Shown here: piece after piece, positions 16,212 through 25,445 of the stretch | Numbering within the stretch: position 1 is the first letter of the stretch | Layout of the letters: every line of letters starts with the position of its first letter | Assembly: GCA_018713255.1 (NCBI GenBank) | Contig: DVFL01000002.1 | Coordinates: 1-64,000, forward strand | Source: Candidatus Cottocaccamicrobium excrementipullorum | GTDB taxonomy: Bacteria > Bacillota > Clostridia > Lachnospirales > Lachnospiraceae | Length of the DNA stretch: 64,000 nt | Direction of reading: 5' to 3' | Notes under the pieces: model-generated | Seen by the model: the letters and a program-made list of their open reading frames with translations, nothing else | Databases searched by the model: none | What the model was told of the DNA's origin: nothing | Position numbers and translations under genes: made by a program

Positions 16212-17147
16212 TTACTGTTTTAAATACCGGTCAAAAAAATCAATAATTATTTTTTGTGTCATCGGCTGAAAAAACTCTGGAGTACCATGCCCTGCATTTT
16301 TCACAAGGTATAAGTTGACGCGGTTCTCAAGTCCGGCTTTGCACAACGCCTCATAATAAGCGATACTAGATTCAACTGGTACAACCGTATCGGCAGTCCC
16401 GTGCAGAATCGTTAATGGGCACATGTTGCTATTGACTGCACTAATGGGTGATGCAGCCGATGCACGATTCTCCATTTCTTCAACAGACATGTCTGATTTT
16501 AAGTTTAAGAGCAATCCCTCGTGGGTATCTGAAATGGTTTTCCAGCGGTACCCCGGTTGTTTGATTTTAATCATATCTTTTCTTAAAAAATCTTTAATGT
16601 CTTTTAGCCCAAACATATCCACTGCTGCCTGTATCTTGCTGGATTGATCACTCCATTCTCCTAGATCAAAGCCATCAGTATTCATCGCCATCCAGGCGGC
16701 AAGCATCCCCCCCGCCGAGCGGCCAATCACACCTACTCGTTCTGGATTAATAGCATATTTATCTGCATTTGCCCGCAAAAAACGCACTGCTGTTTTACAG
16801 TCGATTAATTGGCTGGGAAATTTGCCCTGACTACTGCTGCGATAATGAATCAAAGCCACAATGTATCCTGCCTCAGCTAAATATTCTAATTCAGCCGCCA
16901 TCATTGTTTTTAAATCTTCCGTTGCCCGCCATCCTACCCCGTTAAACCATACCAGAAGTGGAAGCCGTGGAATTTCTTCTATATCCTCTCCCATTGCCAG
17001 GCGCCGTTCCACATTACCATTTTGCGTCATAAGCGCTAATGTTAAATCTAAAGGGCGTCCATCCAAATCCTTTACATGAGAATATACGATGTTGTCGATA
17101 AAATTAACGGATTTTCTTGCTTTTCCAGGATCAATGTTAAAAATCAT
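16212..17147 (-). CDS. Alpha/beta-hydrolase, BD-FAE/acetyl-esterase-like
   Basis: 311 residues, no signal peptide, so cytosolic. Nucleophile elbow VGVIGRSAGGMLAAW (Ser), acid in HGTADTVVPVES (Asp) and catalytic His in NAGHGTPEF. The open strand LPLLVWFNGVGWRA takes the place of the HGGG oxyanion loop. Start ATG 17147 follows AAAGGAG; the ORF start at 17165 lies in the leader. It is the last gene of a leftward run with a second esterase, a UxuA-like protein and an SLC13 transporter, so it probably removes an ester from an imported acid. Confidence 0.8.
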   Translation of the reverse strand: MIFNIDPGKARKSVNFIDNIVYSHVKDLDGRPLDLTLALMTQNGNVERRLAMGEDIEEIPRLPLLVWFNGVGWRATEDLKTMMAAELEYLAEAGYIVALIHYRSSSQGKFPSQLIDCKTAVRFLRANADKYAINPERVGVIGRSAGGMLAAWMAMNTDGFDLGEWSDQSSKIQAAVDMFGLKDIKDFLRKDMIKIKQPGYRWKTISDTHEGLLLNLKSDMSVEEMENRASAASPISAVNSNMCPLTILHGTADTVVPVESSIAYYEALCKAGLENRVNLYLVKNAGHGTPEFFQPMTQKIIIDFFDRYLKQ

Positions 17148-17171
17148 AGTGTACTCCTTTTTCATTCTGTT

Positions 17172-18068
17172 TTATTTGACATCCATTATTTCTCGAATAA
17201 TTAAATTTTGAGCTTCCCTCCACTCTCCGGACAAGCGAACTGTAAATCCATGGCGGCTGTTTATATATCGTCTCATTTTTACTTCAACTCCCGCTTCAAT
17301 CATTTTCATTCCGTAGGATTCATTAATATGGCAGAATGGACAGTTCTTTGCATTAATGATTAATGCCCGAGGAAGGCCATGCATCATATCTGATGTAGCA
17401 AAAGCTGGAGATACATATGGATTTTTTAATAATTCTGCATCACCATCCGCATATAACATTGATAATGCCCTTGAACGCTCCTGCTTTTCGTCCAAAAGTG
17501 GAGCATAATTATCATTTGCTGCATAGTCCAGAATTTGCAAGCATATTTGGATATCCTTTTCTTTTGCCGCTCTCAGCGAAATTGCAGCCGCAAGGCAGCC
17601 TCCTGCACTATGACCTCCGATTGATATTCTCTGTGGATCTGCCCCCAAATCGCTGCAATGCCTGGATACCCAGCGAACAACTTCGTACGACTGTTCAAAT
17701 GCAACAGGGTATGCATAATTATCAGATGTTGCATAATCAACATCAATAACAATTCCGTGTATCCCAGCAGCTATATGTGCGCAATACCAGTCATCATCTT
17801 GATCTTGCTTAAATATAAATCCGCCGCCATGAAGATTTATATGTACTGGGCAGTTTTCACTTTTATCGTGTGCCCTTGAAATGATGCAGCGGACCGGAAC
17901 ACCTACAGCCGGAACTTCTATTTGAATTTCTTCGCGAGTTACTTGTTCCATGTATTGGCAGTAATCTTTCGGGATCACCCGCTGAGCCAGCTTTGCCTCT
18001 CTCCCTTTACCGGTTTTTTCCAAAATTTCAAACCATTTTTCTCGTTCTTCCATCGTCATCGACATCAT
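17172..18068 (-). CDS. Alpha/beta-hydrolase of the hormone-sensitive-lipase family
   Basis: About 298 residues with the HSL oxyanion motif NLHGGGFIFKQ, nucleophile ISIGGHSAGGCLAAA and a C-terminal SRHGFT catalytic His. No signal peptide. The start is one of three consecutive ATGs preceded by a GTG; GGGAGG six bases from the ATG at 18068 makes that the best choice. It sits between the other esterase (24-bp gap) and the UxuA-like gene (19-bp gap), so it is co-transcribed with a sugar-acid pathway. Confidence 0.82.
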   Translation of the reverse strand: MMSMTMEEREKWFEILEKTGKGREAKLAQRVIPKDYCQYMEQVTREEIQIEVPAVGVPVRCIISRAHDKSENCPVHINLHGGGFIFKQDQDDDWYCAHIAAGIHGIVIDVDYATSDNYAYPVAFEQSYEVVRWVSRHCSDLGADPQRISIGGHSAGGCLAAAISLRAAKEKDIQICLQILDYAANDNYAPLLDEKQERSRALSMLYADGDAELLKNPYVSPAFATSDMMHGLPRALIINAKNCPFCHINESYGMKMIEAGVEVKMRRYINSRHGFTVRLSGEWREAQNLIIREIMDVK

Positions 18069-18087
18069 CATCACCTCCCAATTTGAC

Positions 18088-19059
18088 CTATCTTCCTAAT
18101 TCTCTCTCCGCAGCTTCCATCAATCCCTTCATATATCCGGTGGAATAAGCAAATGCACCTAGAACGCCGCCAAATCCTTCTAACGGTTTAAATGCATGAT
18201 CTATTGAAATAACTGCGTTACAATCACATGCAACAAATTGTTTCATAATTGCATACATATCTGCATATCCATCTTCTGCCAATGTCTCTTGAAAATTTGG
18301 AAGCGGCGAATCCACATTACGAAAATGAATACATAAAATTTTATCTTTTTTACAAAATTCTTGGATATCTGCCATAATGTTTCCAAACGCTTCACCTCCC
18401 TCCAACCAACAGCCAACACAAAGTTTCATTCCCAATGCTGGGCTTTCATGAGCCATTGCGAAGGCTTTTCGATAGCAATCTGTATTGTAAATTAAACTAG
18501 GAATTCCTGCCATGCAGGACAATGGGGGATCGTTAGGATGAAGAGCCAAACGTACCCCAACTTCTTCTGCCACAGGAATAACGCGATCAAGAAAATATTG
18601 AAAATTGTTCCAAATTTCGGTTTCATCATAACTGCGCTCTTCCGCATTATGACGTTTTAATATCTCCTCCTGACACACATAAGAAGATATTCCTCCTCGT
18701 GTATTCTCCCCTGCACGATATCCTGTTCTTAAAATTCCATTGGGCTGCCATGCAATAGAAGTAAATGGCACATGTGCTTTTCCTAAAACTCGAAGCAGAT
18801 GAAGGAATCTTTCAATTTGCTCATCTCGATCAGAATAGCCAAGATGAATACTTTTATTTTTTTGCAACGCCGGGCATAATGCATCCGACACCTGCAAAGA
18901 ATATTCCGCTAACCGCTCTTGCTGCGCTGCTACAGTTTTATCAGTAATCTCTTCCGGTTTCAGCATAAGACTGACATATTCTATTCCCATCTGGCGGATA
19001 AAACGGAGTGCTTCATCGCTTTCCTCGGTGGTGACTGGTATTTGTGGTTTCAATGGCAT
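18088..19059 (-). CDS. Mannonate dehydratase-like TIM-barrel protein (divergent UxuA)
   Basis: 323 residues. UxuA-like segments are VRLALHPNDPPLSCMAGIPS, LGMKLCVGCWLEGG and ILCIHFRNVD. Classical mannonate dehydratases have HPDDPP, a CxGS turn and an FHE motif after HFRNV. Here these read HPNDPP, CVGCW and FQETLAEDG, so key residues differ and the reaction may too. Start ATG 19059 follows AAAGGAAA; the ORF start at 19131 overlaps the transporter stop region. In the pathway context it is expected to dehydrate or isomerise a sugar acid. Confidence 0.7.
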   Translation of the reverse strand: MPLKPQIPVTTEESDEALRFIRQMGIEYVSLMLKPEEITDKTVAAQQERLAEYSLQVSDALCPALQKNKSIHLGYSDRDEQIERFLHLLRVLGKAHVPFTSIAWQPNGILRTGYRAGENTRGGISSYVCQEEILKRHNAEERSYDETEIWNNFQYFLDRVIPVAEEVGVRLALHPNDPPLSCMAGIPSLIYNTDCYRKAFAMAHESPALGMKLCVGCWLEGGEAFGNIMADIQEFCKKDKILCIHFRNVDSPLPNFQETLAEDGYADMYAIMKQFVACDCNAVISIDHAFKPLEGFGGVLGAFAYSTGYMKGLMEAAERELGR

Positions 19060-19087
19060 AATTAATTTTCCTTTCGTTTTCGATTGA

Positions 19088-20377
19088 TTATTTCCCGTAA
19101 ATCGGGAATACAGCATTAGCAGAAATAACAAGTGATACTATTGCAATTACAATAAATGGCAAGGTAAATTTTAATGTTTTGCTGATCTTGTAATTTCCTG
19201 CTGCATAGGCAATGGCGCAAGCTGGTGAGCCACTGGGAAATGCAATTGCAACACCGGCACAGGTTGACACAAGCAGCACTATTCCTCTCGGATCCCAGCC
19301 TGCGGCTAAACAGGTACTTGCTGCAATGGGAATCAAGACATTTCCTACTGCACCATTAGACATAAAGGTCGTCATGATAACGGTTATAATCGCAAATACA
19401 AACATAACGAATAATCCGCTGGGATTGCCACCTAATATTTTCAAAATCCCATTTCCGATTACTTCTCCAGCGCCAGTATCTCCCAATGCGTTTGCCATAA
19501 TCAACACACCAGCTAACATCCACACTGCATTGCTTGTGACTGACTGCTTTAATTCGTTCGGGCTAATTGCTTTGGTGTATACGAGAATCATAGCTCCTAC
19601 AGTGGGAACAATATACATATATCCGCCAAGGACATTACTCATAAATAAAGATACCATTACCAGAACAAAAACTGTATAGATGATATATTCTTTCTGTTTA
19701 GGAATTACTTCTTTTTTCTTTACTTCTTTTAATTTACTAGCATCAATAGTGGATGTAGTGGGCATTAACTTATAAGCAAATAGACAGTATACGGTAAGAA
19801 TCAAGCATGGAACAATACATACTTTAAAGCGATCAAACATTTGCAAAAGCTGATCTGGTGTTGCTCCAAGCCCCTCATAATATACATTCAAATTTGCATA
19901 TCCTGCAGCGCCCATTCCAAGTGGTATTTTTGATGTCCAAATACTATTTAACGCCAAAACAGGAAGAAGCATACGGGAAGGCGTAATATCTCCGGTATCA
20001 TTCAATGACATTAAAAACATCATCATAATTGTTATTACACCGGTAGATGGCAGAAATGTGGAAAAGACAATCACAAGACCATAAAGGCAAATCAAAAGCA
20101 ATGTGTTTTTGGTCCCCTGAAGTTTCACCATAGAAAGTCTGATTTTCTCGATAAGGCTAGTCTTTCCAAATGCATTAGTAACAACAAACATACCGGCTAC
20201 AAGGATTACATTTTGGTTGCATAGCCCGGCAAAAGCCTGGGGAACGCTGTAAATTCCAGTTAAAACTAATAGCACGCAGCATGTCATTGCAGTTAGCCCA
20301 AAAGACCATTTCCCCAAGATGAAACTAACAATCATAAATAACATAATTGCTAAAACAATATAGAGCTGCATATCCAT
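19088..20377 (-). CDS. SLC13/DASS-type anion transporter
   Basis: 429 residues, about 11-12 membrane segments. The two conserved substrate/sodium motifs of the family appear as STFLPSTGVITIMM and TTFMSNGAVGNVLIPIA (an SNT-like motif is SNG here), with FPSGSPACAIAYAAG near the end. Family members take up di-/tricarboxylates, sulfate or aldarates. The company of a UxuA-like enzyme and esterases suggests a sugar acid or its ester. It is the first gene of the leftward operon, with AGGAGG before the ATG and a divergent regulator. Confidence 0.85.
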   Translation of the reverse strand: MDMQLYIVLAIMLFMIVSFILGKWSFGLTAMTCCVLLVLTGIYSVPQAFAGLCNQNVILVAGMFVVTNAFGKTSLIEKIRLSMVKLQGTKNTLLLICLYGLVIVFSTFLPSTGVITIMMMFLMSLNDTGDITPSRMLLPVLALNSIWTSKIPLGMGAAGYANLNVYYEGLGATPDQLLQMFDRFKVCIVPCLILTVYCLFAYKLMPTTSTIDASKLKEVKKKEVIPKQKEYIIYTVFVLVMVSLFMSNVLGGYMYIVPTVGAMILVYTKAISPNELKQSVTSNAVWMLAGVLIMANALGDTGAGEVIGNGILKILGGNPSGLFVMFVFAIITVIMTTFMSNGAVGNVLIPIAASTCLAAGWDPRGIVLLVSTCAGVAIAFPSGSPACAIAYAAGNYKISKTLKFTLPFIVIAIVSLVISANAVFPIYGK

Positions 20378-20525
20378 TTACCTCCTGCTTTTTTATTTCC
20401 TTCAGTTTAGCAGAACTTTTATTAAAAAGTAATGCACATTATTCCTCAAAAAATGCTGCTTTTTTATAGATTATTGATATATGAATTCAATATAGTTTCA
20501 ATATAATACATTTTCGTTTAAAATC

Positions 20526-20540
20526 ATTGCAAAATGCAAT
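20526..20540. promoter_or_regulatory. Candidate operator ATTGCA-AAA-TGCAAT between the transporter and the regulator
   Basis: A perfect 6-bp-arm inverted repeat with 3-bp spacer in the 254-bp divergent region, followed by a partial repeat (TGCATA). No TGGCAC-N5-TTGC sigma-54 site is visible on either strand. It is a plausible site for the 20632 regulator. Confidence 0.5.
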
Positions 20541-20567
20541 GCATAATAGTATGATATGAAGTTGGGG

Positions 20568-20591
20568 GCCAAAGGGTCTTTTGACCCTGGC
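20568..20591 (+). other. Leader hairpin before the regulator gene
   Basis: AGGGTC-TTTT-GACCCT with an outer GCC/GGC pairing and a two-base bulge lies 41 bp before the start codon. No U-run follows, so it is more likely an mRNA structure than a terminator. Confidence 0.4.
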
Positions 20592-20631
20592 ATCATGATA
20601 TTCAAAAAGTACAGAAAGAAGGTCTTTATCG

Positions 20632-22560
20632 ATGGCAGGTATTGCGATTATTCTCCCAAACGAAAAAATGATTGAAGCAGCTCAGGAAGCCGCCTCTCAT
20701 TTTTCGCTGAAACTTGTTAATATAACCACCGCTAATCGTTTTAATCTTGTCCAGGAGGTATCAAAGTCCATTGAAAAAGGGGCAGAGATTATTATCTCCC
20801 GCGGAGTGATTGCAGATGAAATTCAACGCCTTTTTTCCATTCCTGTTGTCCAAATTCGGCTGACAATGCACGAAGTTATTTTACTATTCCAAAACGCAAA
20901 AAACTTTACGTCTAAAGAGGTTCCGCACATAGCATTGATTGGACCGAAGAATATGTTTTGTGATCTTTCTACTATGTTGTTAAATCGCCTTTGCAATGTT
21001 CAGGCTCACATATATCTGTTTGATCGAATTGAAGAAACACAGCCTCTGGTATTAAAAGCAATTTCTGATAAAGCTGATGTAATTATTGGGGGAAGCGCTG
21101 CTTGTCAATGCGCAGTGGATTATGGTGTTCCTTCGGTTCGCACATCGTCCGGATCGGAAAGCTTGGAATACGCCTGCCGAATGGCGGAACAAATGGGAGA
21201 AGCAATAGATCTTGAAAAGAAAAATTCAGCAAATTTTCAGGCTATTATTAACTACGTTTATGCAGGGATCATTCAGATTGATGAATGTGGACGAATTCTC
21301 CATGTTAATCAATTTATTGAAGATCTTTTTCGTAAATCCAATACAGAAATGCATAACCAATATATTTGGGACTTGATCCCAGACATGAAAAAAGAACGGT
21401 TGTCGCCTGTCCTTTGTGACAAAAAGGAAGTTTTGTCTACTCTGGTTACAATTAATCACAGTGAGTTTATGACTAGTATTACGCCGATTCTCATGAATAA
21501 TCAAATCATTACCGGCGCTGTTATCTGTTTTCATGAAGGACGACAAATTGCATTGTTCAGTAAAGAAAAAGAACAATTTCAAACAAGGAAAGGATATTAT
21601 GCTCGTTACCATTTCGATGAAATCATCTCTCGTTCTACACAAATGCAAAAAATTATTCGTTTTGCGAAGCAGCTTTGCAATTATACATCTCCTCTGCTAA
21701 TTTTAGGAGAAGAAGGGAGCGGGCAGCTGGAATTAGCTGAAGCGATTCATAATGAAAGCAGCCGTTCATCCTATGCCTTTATCAGTTTTATTTGTGACGG
21801 TTACTCTCCTATGGAAGCGGAATTGCTTTTATTTGGGCGCCCCGCCAGTAAAAATCATTCTGCTGTTCCGGGATTAGCAGAACAACCTCAAAGTATTCTT
21901 TATTTGCACAACATATCAGCTTTATCATCATCTATTCAATTTAAATTACAGCAGTTGATCACACGGCATACTGTATCTGCATTCGGCGAGGTAACCACTC
22001 ATCGGTGTTTTACTCGAATCATTGCCTCAGACAGCCATGATCTCCGTTTGCTGACAGCAGAAGGGAAATTCCGCCATGATTTATATTATGCACTTTGTGC
22101 AAACCAAATCTATCTGCCTCCGCTCAGGGAACGACGAGAAGACATTGAAGGATATATAATGTCTTTTCTAAAACTATATCAGCAAGAATATGGGCGTTTT
22201 GTCCATATTACTAAAGATGCACTGCAAGTGCTGCATGATTATGACTGGCCTGGCAATATTCCTGAGATTCGCAGCACTTGCAGAAAAATTCTTGCGACTG
22301 CCACTAGTCGTACCGTCGATGCACGTTTTGTATCTTCTCTGCTTGATCCCTTGCCGGTTCATATGCCAACCGCACCGTCATGCAGTCCAAGGCAGGATTA
22401 TTATAGTGTTAGATTATTGGGCAGTCACCAGCGGGCGCTTCAACTGGCCAATGTATTAAAAAAATATAATGGCAATCGTAAAAAAGCAGCCATAGAATTA
22501 GGTATCTCCACTAGTACTTTATGGCGATGGATGAAAAAATATGGACTTTCAGATAATTGA
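20632..22560 (+). CDS. PrpR/NtrC-type Fis-family regulator with a degenerate AAA+ domain
   Basis: 642 residues: PrpR-N-like sensor (~1-190, ADVIIGGSAACQCAVDYGVP), PAS (~200-310), AAA+ core (~330-560) and Fis HTH (NRKKAAIELGISTSTLWRWM). The AAA+ core has lost its chemistry. Walker A reads GEEGSGQLELAEAIH with Gln for Lys, the GAFTGA sigma-54 loop is missing (LLLFGRPASKNHSAVPGLAE), and Walker B reads SILYLHNIS without Asp-Glu. The sensor-II side (FRHDLYYALCANQIYLPPLR) is kept. It therefore probably cannot remodel sigma-54 polymerase and may act as a simple DNA-binding regulator of the divergent sugar-acid operon. Confidence 0.85.
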   Translation: MAGIAIILPNEKMIEAAQEAASHFSLKLVNITTANRFNLVQEVSKSIEKGAEIIISRGVIADEIQRLFSIPVVQIRLTMHEVILLFQNAKNFTSKEVPHIALIGPKNMFCDLSTMLLNRLCNVQAHIYLFDRIEETQPLVLKAISDKADVIIGGSAACQCAVDYGVPSVRTSSGSESLEYACRMAEQMGEAIDLEKKNSANFQAIINYVYAGIIQIDECGRILHVNQFIEDLFRKSNTEMHNQYIWDLIPDMKKERLSPVLCDKKEVLSTLVTINHSEFMTSITPILMNNQIITGAVICFHEGRQIALFSKEKEQFQTRKGYYARYHFDEIISRSTQMQKIIRFAKQLCNYTSPLLILGEEGSGQLELAEAIHNESSRSSYAFISFICDGYSPMEAELLLFGRPASKNHSAVPGLAEQPQSILYLHNISALSSSIQFKLQQLITRHTVSAFGEVTTHRCFTRIIASDSHDLRLLTAEGKFRHDLYYALCANQIYLPPLRERREDIEGYIMSFLKLYQQEYGRFVHITKDALQVLHDYDWPGNIPEIRSTCRKILATATSRTVDARFVSSLLDPLPVHMPTAPSCSPRQDYYSVRLLGSHQRALQLANVLKKYNGNRKKAAIELGISTSTLWRWMKKYGLSDN

Positions 22561-22724
22561 TCCCCTTAAAATTAATTTACAGGAGAGAACTGCAATGCCA
22601 GCAGCAGAATTGCATATCCGTTGACAAAACCGCAGCAAATCCCACAGCCAATACTGGAGCCATTTTACTGCCGGCTGATGGGGAAGGAATAAACCATTAT
22701 TGGACGCCGAAAGGAGAGATAACC

Positions 22725-24104
22725 ATGAACCAACAAGAAATCCAGGATCTGTTAACCAGGCAGAGAAAATATTTTCAAACCGGAGCAACCCTCCCGGTTA
22801 GTACAAGGCTTGCTGCCCTTAAGCGGCTTTATGCAGCGATCACAGCCAATGAAAAGGAAATCCATCTTGCTCTTCAAAAGGATTTGGGAAAAAGCAATTT
22901 TGAAAGCTACATGTGTGAAACCGGCATGGTTTTAGAAGAAATCAGCTATATGCTGAAGAACACCCCGCGGTTTGCCCGGGAAAAAAGAGTGCCTACGCCC
23001 CTGGCCCAGTTCCATTCCAGAAGCTTCCAAAAGCCCTCTCCCTATGGAGTGGTTCTGATCATGAGCCCGTGGAATTATCCCTTTATGCTGACGATATCCC
23101 CCCTGGTGGATGCATTAGCTGCGGGAAATACGGCAATAATCAAGCCAAGCGCTTATTCTCCCTGCACCAGCCAGGTGATTGCCCGTATTATCTCCCAATG
23201 TTTTCCTTCCCGCTATGCGGCCGTTGTTACAGGCGGGCGTGCAGAAAACACCTGCCTTCTTAGCCAGCATTTTGATTATATCTTTTTTACCGGAAGCCAG
23301 GCAGTCGGCAAAGAAGTAATGCGGAATGCAGCGGAGCATTTAACTCCTGTTACTCTGGAACTGGGCGGAAAGAGTCCCTGCATCGTAGATGAGACGGCAA
23401 ACATCTCTCTTGCTGCCAGAAGAATCGTTTTCGGAAAATATTTAAACTGCGGTCAGACCTGCGTAGCACCGGATTATCTTTATTGTCACCGTTCTGTCAA
23501 GGATAAACTGGTAAAGGAACTTAAAAAACAGCTCCAGAAACAGTATGGGAAAGATCCTCTGCATAATCCCAATTACGGAAAAATCATCAATGAAAAACAT
23601 TTTCAGCGAATTTTGGGACTGATATCGGAAAATATGCTGGCGTACGGAGGGAAGTCTGAGAAAAAGTCCCTTCGCATCGAACCCACCATTCTGGATCATG
23701 TCCGCTTTTCCGATCCGGTGATGCAGGAAGAAATCTTTGGTCCTGTTCTTCCGGTGCTGGTCTTTGACCGTCTAGATGAAGTGATTCGTCAAGTGAACGC
23801 CATGCCCCATCCTCTGGCACTTTATCTTTTTACCTCAGACAAGAAAGCGGCGGAGAATGTTCTCTCCCGCTGCGGGTTCGGCGGCGGCTGCATTAATGAT
23901 ACAATTATCCATCTGGCCACCACAGAAATGGGATTCGGCGGATTTGGAGAAAGCGGAATGGGAGCTTACCATGGAAAAACAGGATTTGACACCTTTACCC
24001 ATTACAAAAGTATCGTGGAGAAAAAAACTTGGATTGATCTGCCCATGCGATACCAGCCGTATCGGAAGACGTATGAAAAGATGTTGCGTTTTTTCCTGAA
24101 GTAA
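22725..24104 (+). CDS. Aldehyde dehydrogenase, class-3-like (non-secreted)
   Basis: 459 residues with MSPWNYPFMLTISPLVDALA, FTGSQAVGKEVM, ELGGKSPCIVDETA and the catalytic Cys in NCGQTCVAPDYLYC. The C-terminus ends in a basic-hydrophobic tail (YEKMLRFFLK) as in ALDH3/AldH proteins. It oxidises aldehydes with NAD(P). I use ATG 22725 (MNQQEIQDLL) after AAAGGAGAG; the ORF track extends 56 residues upstream over the spacer. It follows the regulator by 164 bp and could be in the same transcription unit. Confidence 0.9.
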   Translation: MNQQEIQDLLTRQRKYFQTGATLPVSTRLAALKRLYAAITANEKEIHLALQKDLGKSNFESYMCETGMVLEEISYMLKNTPRFAREKRVPTPLAQFHSRSFQKPSPYGVVLIMSPWNYPFMLTISPLVDALAAGNTAIIKPSAYSPCTSQVIARIISQCFPSRYAAVVTGGRAENTCLLSQHFDYIFFTGSQAVGKEVMRNAAEHLTPVTLELGGKSPCIVDETANISLAARRIVFGKYLNCGQTCVAPDYLYCHRSVKDKLVKELKKQLQKQYGKDPLHNPNYGKIINEKHFQRILGLISENMLAYGGKSEKKSLRIEPTILDHVRFSDPVMQEEIFGPVLPVLVFDRLDEVIRQVNAMPHPLALYLFTSDKKAAENVLSRCGFGGGCINDTIIHLATTEMGFGGFGESGMGAYHGKTGFDTFTHYKSIVEKKTWIDLPMRYQPYRKTYEKMLRFFLK

Positions 24105-24186
24105 CCCTATTCTGTGCTCTCTTCTCTTCTTGTGATTCTGCTTCCTTGGGCAGGGAAAAAAGGCATAGATTTCGTCATTTTTAAGC

Positions 24187-24214
24187 TTGTTTTACCCATT
24201 AAATGGACTATAAT
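24187..24214 (+). promoter_or_regulatory. Promoter of glycerol dehydrogenase
   Basis: TTGTTT (24187-24192), 16 bp, TATAAT (24209-24214). The listed ORF 24114-24299 covers this region and is spurious. Confidence 0.6.
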
Positions 24215-24291
24215 AAAAGGCGAAAGGTTGATAAATAATTCACAAACTTTTCAAGTAAAAAGAAACTTAAACGCGAAGGAGGGTAAAGATT

Positions 24292-25386
24292 ATGCTTAGA
24301 CTTAGAATGATGCGTGCACCTCAAAAATACGTGCAGGGAAAGGATTCTCTGCTTCAGTTTCACAAAGAAATGAAAGAATTGGGCAGCAAATGGCTGTTTA
24401 TCTGCTCCAGAAGCGGAGAAAAAGCCTGCCGTGAAAAAATAGAAAAAAGCTTCCAGGATTCTGATGATGTTCGCCGCTATGAGGTATTCGGCGGAGTATC
24501 TAGTACAGGAGAAATTGAACGAATGCGGAAACTGGTAAGAGAGGAAGGCTTTAATGTAGTAGTAGGGGTAGGCGGAGGCTCTGCTATCGATACCGCCAAA
24601 GCTACTGCTTATTACGAGAAACTTCCGGTTGTGATCGTACCTACGGTAGTAGCCACCGATGCGCCTTGTACTGGCCTGTCTGTCATCTACAATGACGACA
24701 AGACGTTTAACAGTTACCTCTTCTATCCGAAGAATCCTGAGGCAGTGATTGTGGACAGCGCAGTTATTGCCAATGCTCCGGTAGACTTTTTAGTAGCGGG
24801 AATGGGCGATGCTCTGGGCACCTACTTTGAGGCAAGGGCCTGCGAAAGAACAGATGCTCCCAGCCTGGAATCCGGCGGCATTACTCGTTCTGCCATGGCT
24901 CTCTGCAGCCTTTGCTATGAAACATTAAAGGAATATGGCGCGGCAGCGAAAAAAGCCTGCGAATGTCATGTTGTCACTCCTGCCCTGGAGGCAATCATTG
25001 AAGCCAATGTTTATCTTTCTGGCGTAGGTGCAGATAACGGCGGACTGGCAGTGGCCCATTCCTTCTATAATGGTCTGACTGCATTAGGAGGACACAGCGC
25101 TCCCCACGGAAACTGTGTTGCTTTCGGAACTTTGGTGCAGCTGGTTCTGGAGCGGGCATCCAAAGAAGAGTTCAAAGAAGTTCAAGATTTCTGTATGGAA
25201 GTAGGCCTTCCTATTACCCTGGAGGAAATCGGGATTACCAAGGATGAGGAAATTCACGTTATCGCAGAAAATGCCTGCGCTCCTGGTGAATCTATTCACA
25301 ATATGGTTGCCGATGTTACCCCTGATCAGCTTTATGCAGCCATTGTTGCGGCAGATGCATTAGGCAAGGTAAGAAAAGCACAATAA
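24292..25386 (+). CDS. gldA: Glycerol dehydrogenase
   Basis: 364 residues of the group III metal-dependent alcohol dehydrogenases: NAD site VVVGVGGGSAIDTAKATAYY, the PTVVATDAPCTGLSVIY segment, and zinc ligands Asp (GMGDALGTYFEARA), His (AVAHSFYNGL) and His (GHSAPHGNCVAFGTL). This is the classical GldA pattern; it oxidises glycerol to dihydroxyacetone or the reverse. It has its own promoter, AAGGAGG before the ATG and a strong terminator after, so it is monocistronic. A second, more distant paralogue is at 34030. Confidence 0.9.
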   Translation: MLRLRMMRAPQKYVQGKDSLLQFHKEMKELGSKWLFICSRSGEKACREKIEKSFQDSDDVRRYEVFGGVSSTGEIERMRKLVREEGFNVVVGVGGGSAIDTAKATAYYEKLPVVIVPTVVATDAPCTGLSVIYNDDKTFNSYLFYPKNPEAVIVDSAVIANAPVDFLVAGMGDALGTYFEARACERTDAPSLESGGITRSAMALCSLCYETLKEYGAAAKKACECHVVTPALEAIIEANVYLSGVGADNGGLAVAHSFYNGLTALGGHSAPHGNCVAFGTLVQLVLERASKEEFKEVQDFCMEVGLPITLEEIGITKDEEIHVIAENACAPGESIHNMVADVTPDQLYAAIVAADALGKVRKAQ

Positions 25387-25409
25387 AAAGAAGAAATTTA
25401 TTTTTAAGA

Positions 25410-25445
25410 GGCCGGACGCTGCAGCGTTCGGCCCTTTCTTTTCTT
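25410..25445. terminator. Terminator between gldA and the convergent GH1 gene
   Basis: GGCCGGACGCTGCAGCGTTCGGCC is a near-perfect 24-bp palindrome followed on plus by CTTTCTTTTCTT. It can serve both converging transcripts. Confidence 0.75.

Noticed and set aside
20378-20631. Sigma-54 promoter for the SLC13 operon
   Set aside because: The neighbouring regulator suggested one, but no GG-N10-GC pair with TGGCAC/TTGC character could be found on either strand, and the regulator lacks GAFTGA.
22557-22724. N-terminal extension of aldehyde dehydrogenase
   Set aside because: The 56 extra residues are not ALDH-like and AAAGGAG directly precedes ATG 22725.
24114-24299. Plus-strand ORF of 61 aa
   Set aside because: It covers the gldA promoter and leader and has no recognisable sequence.
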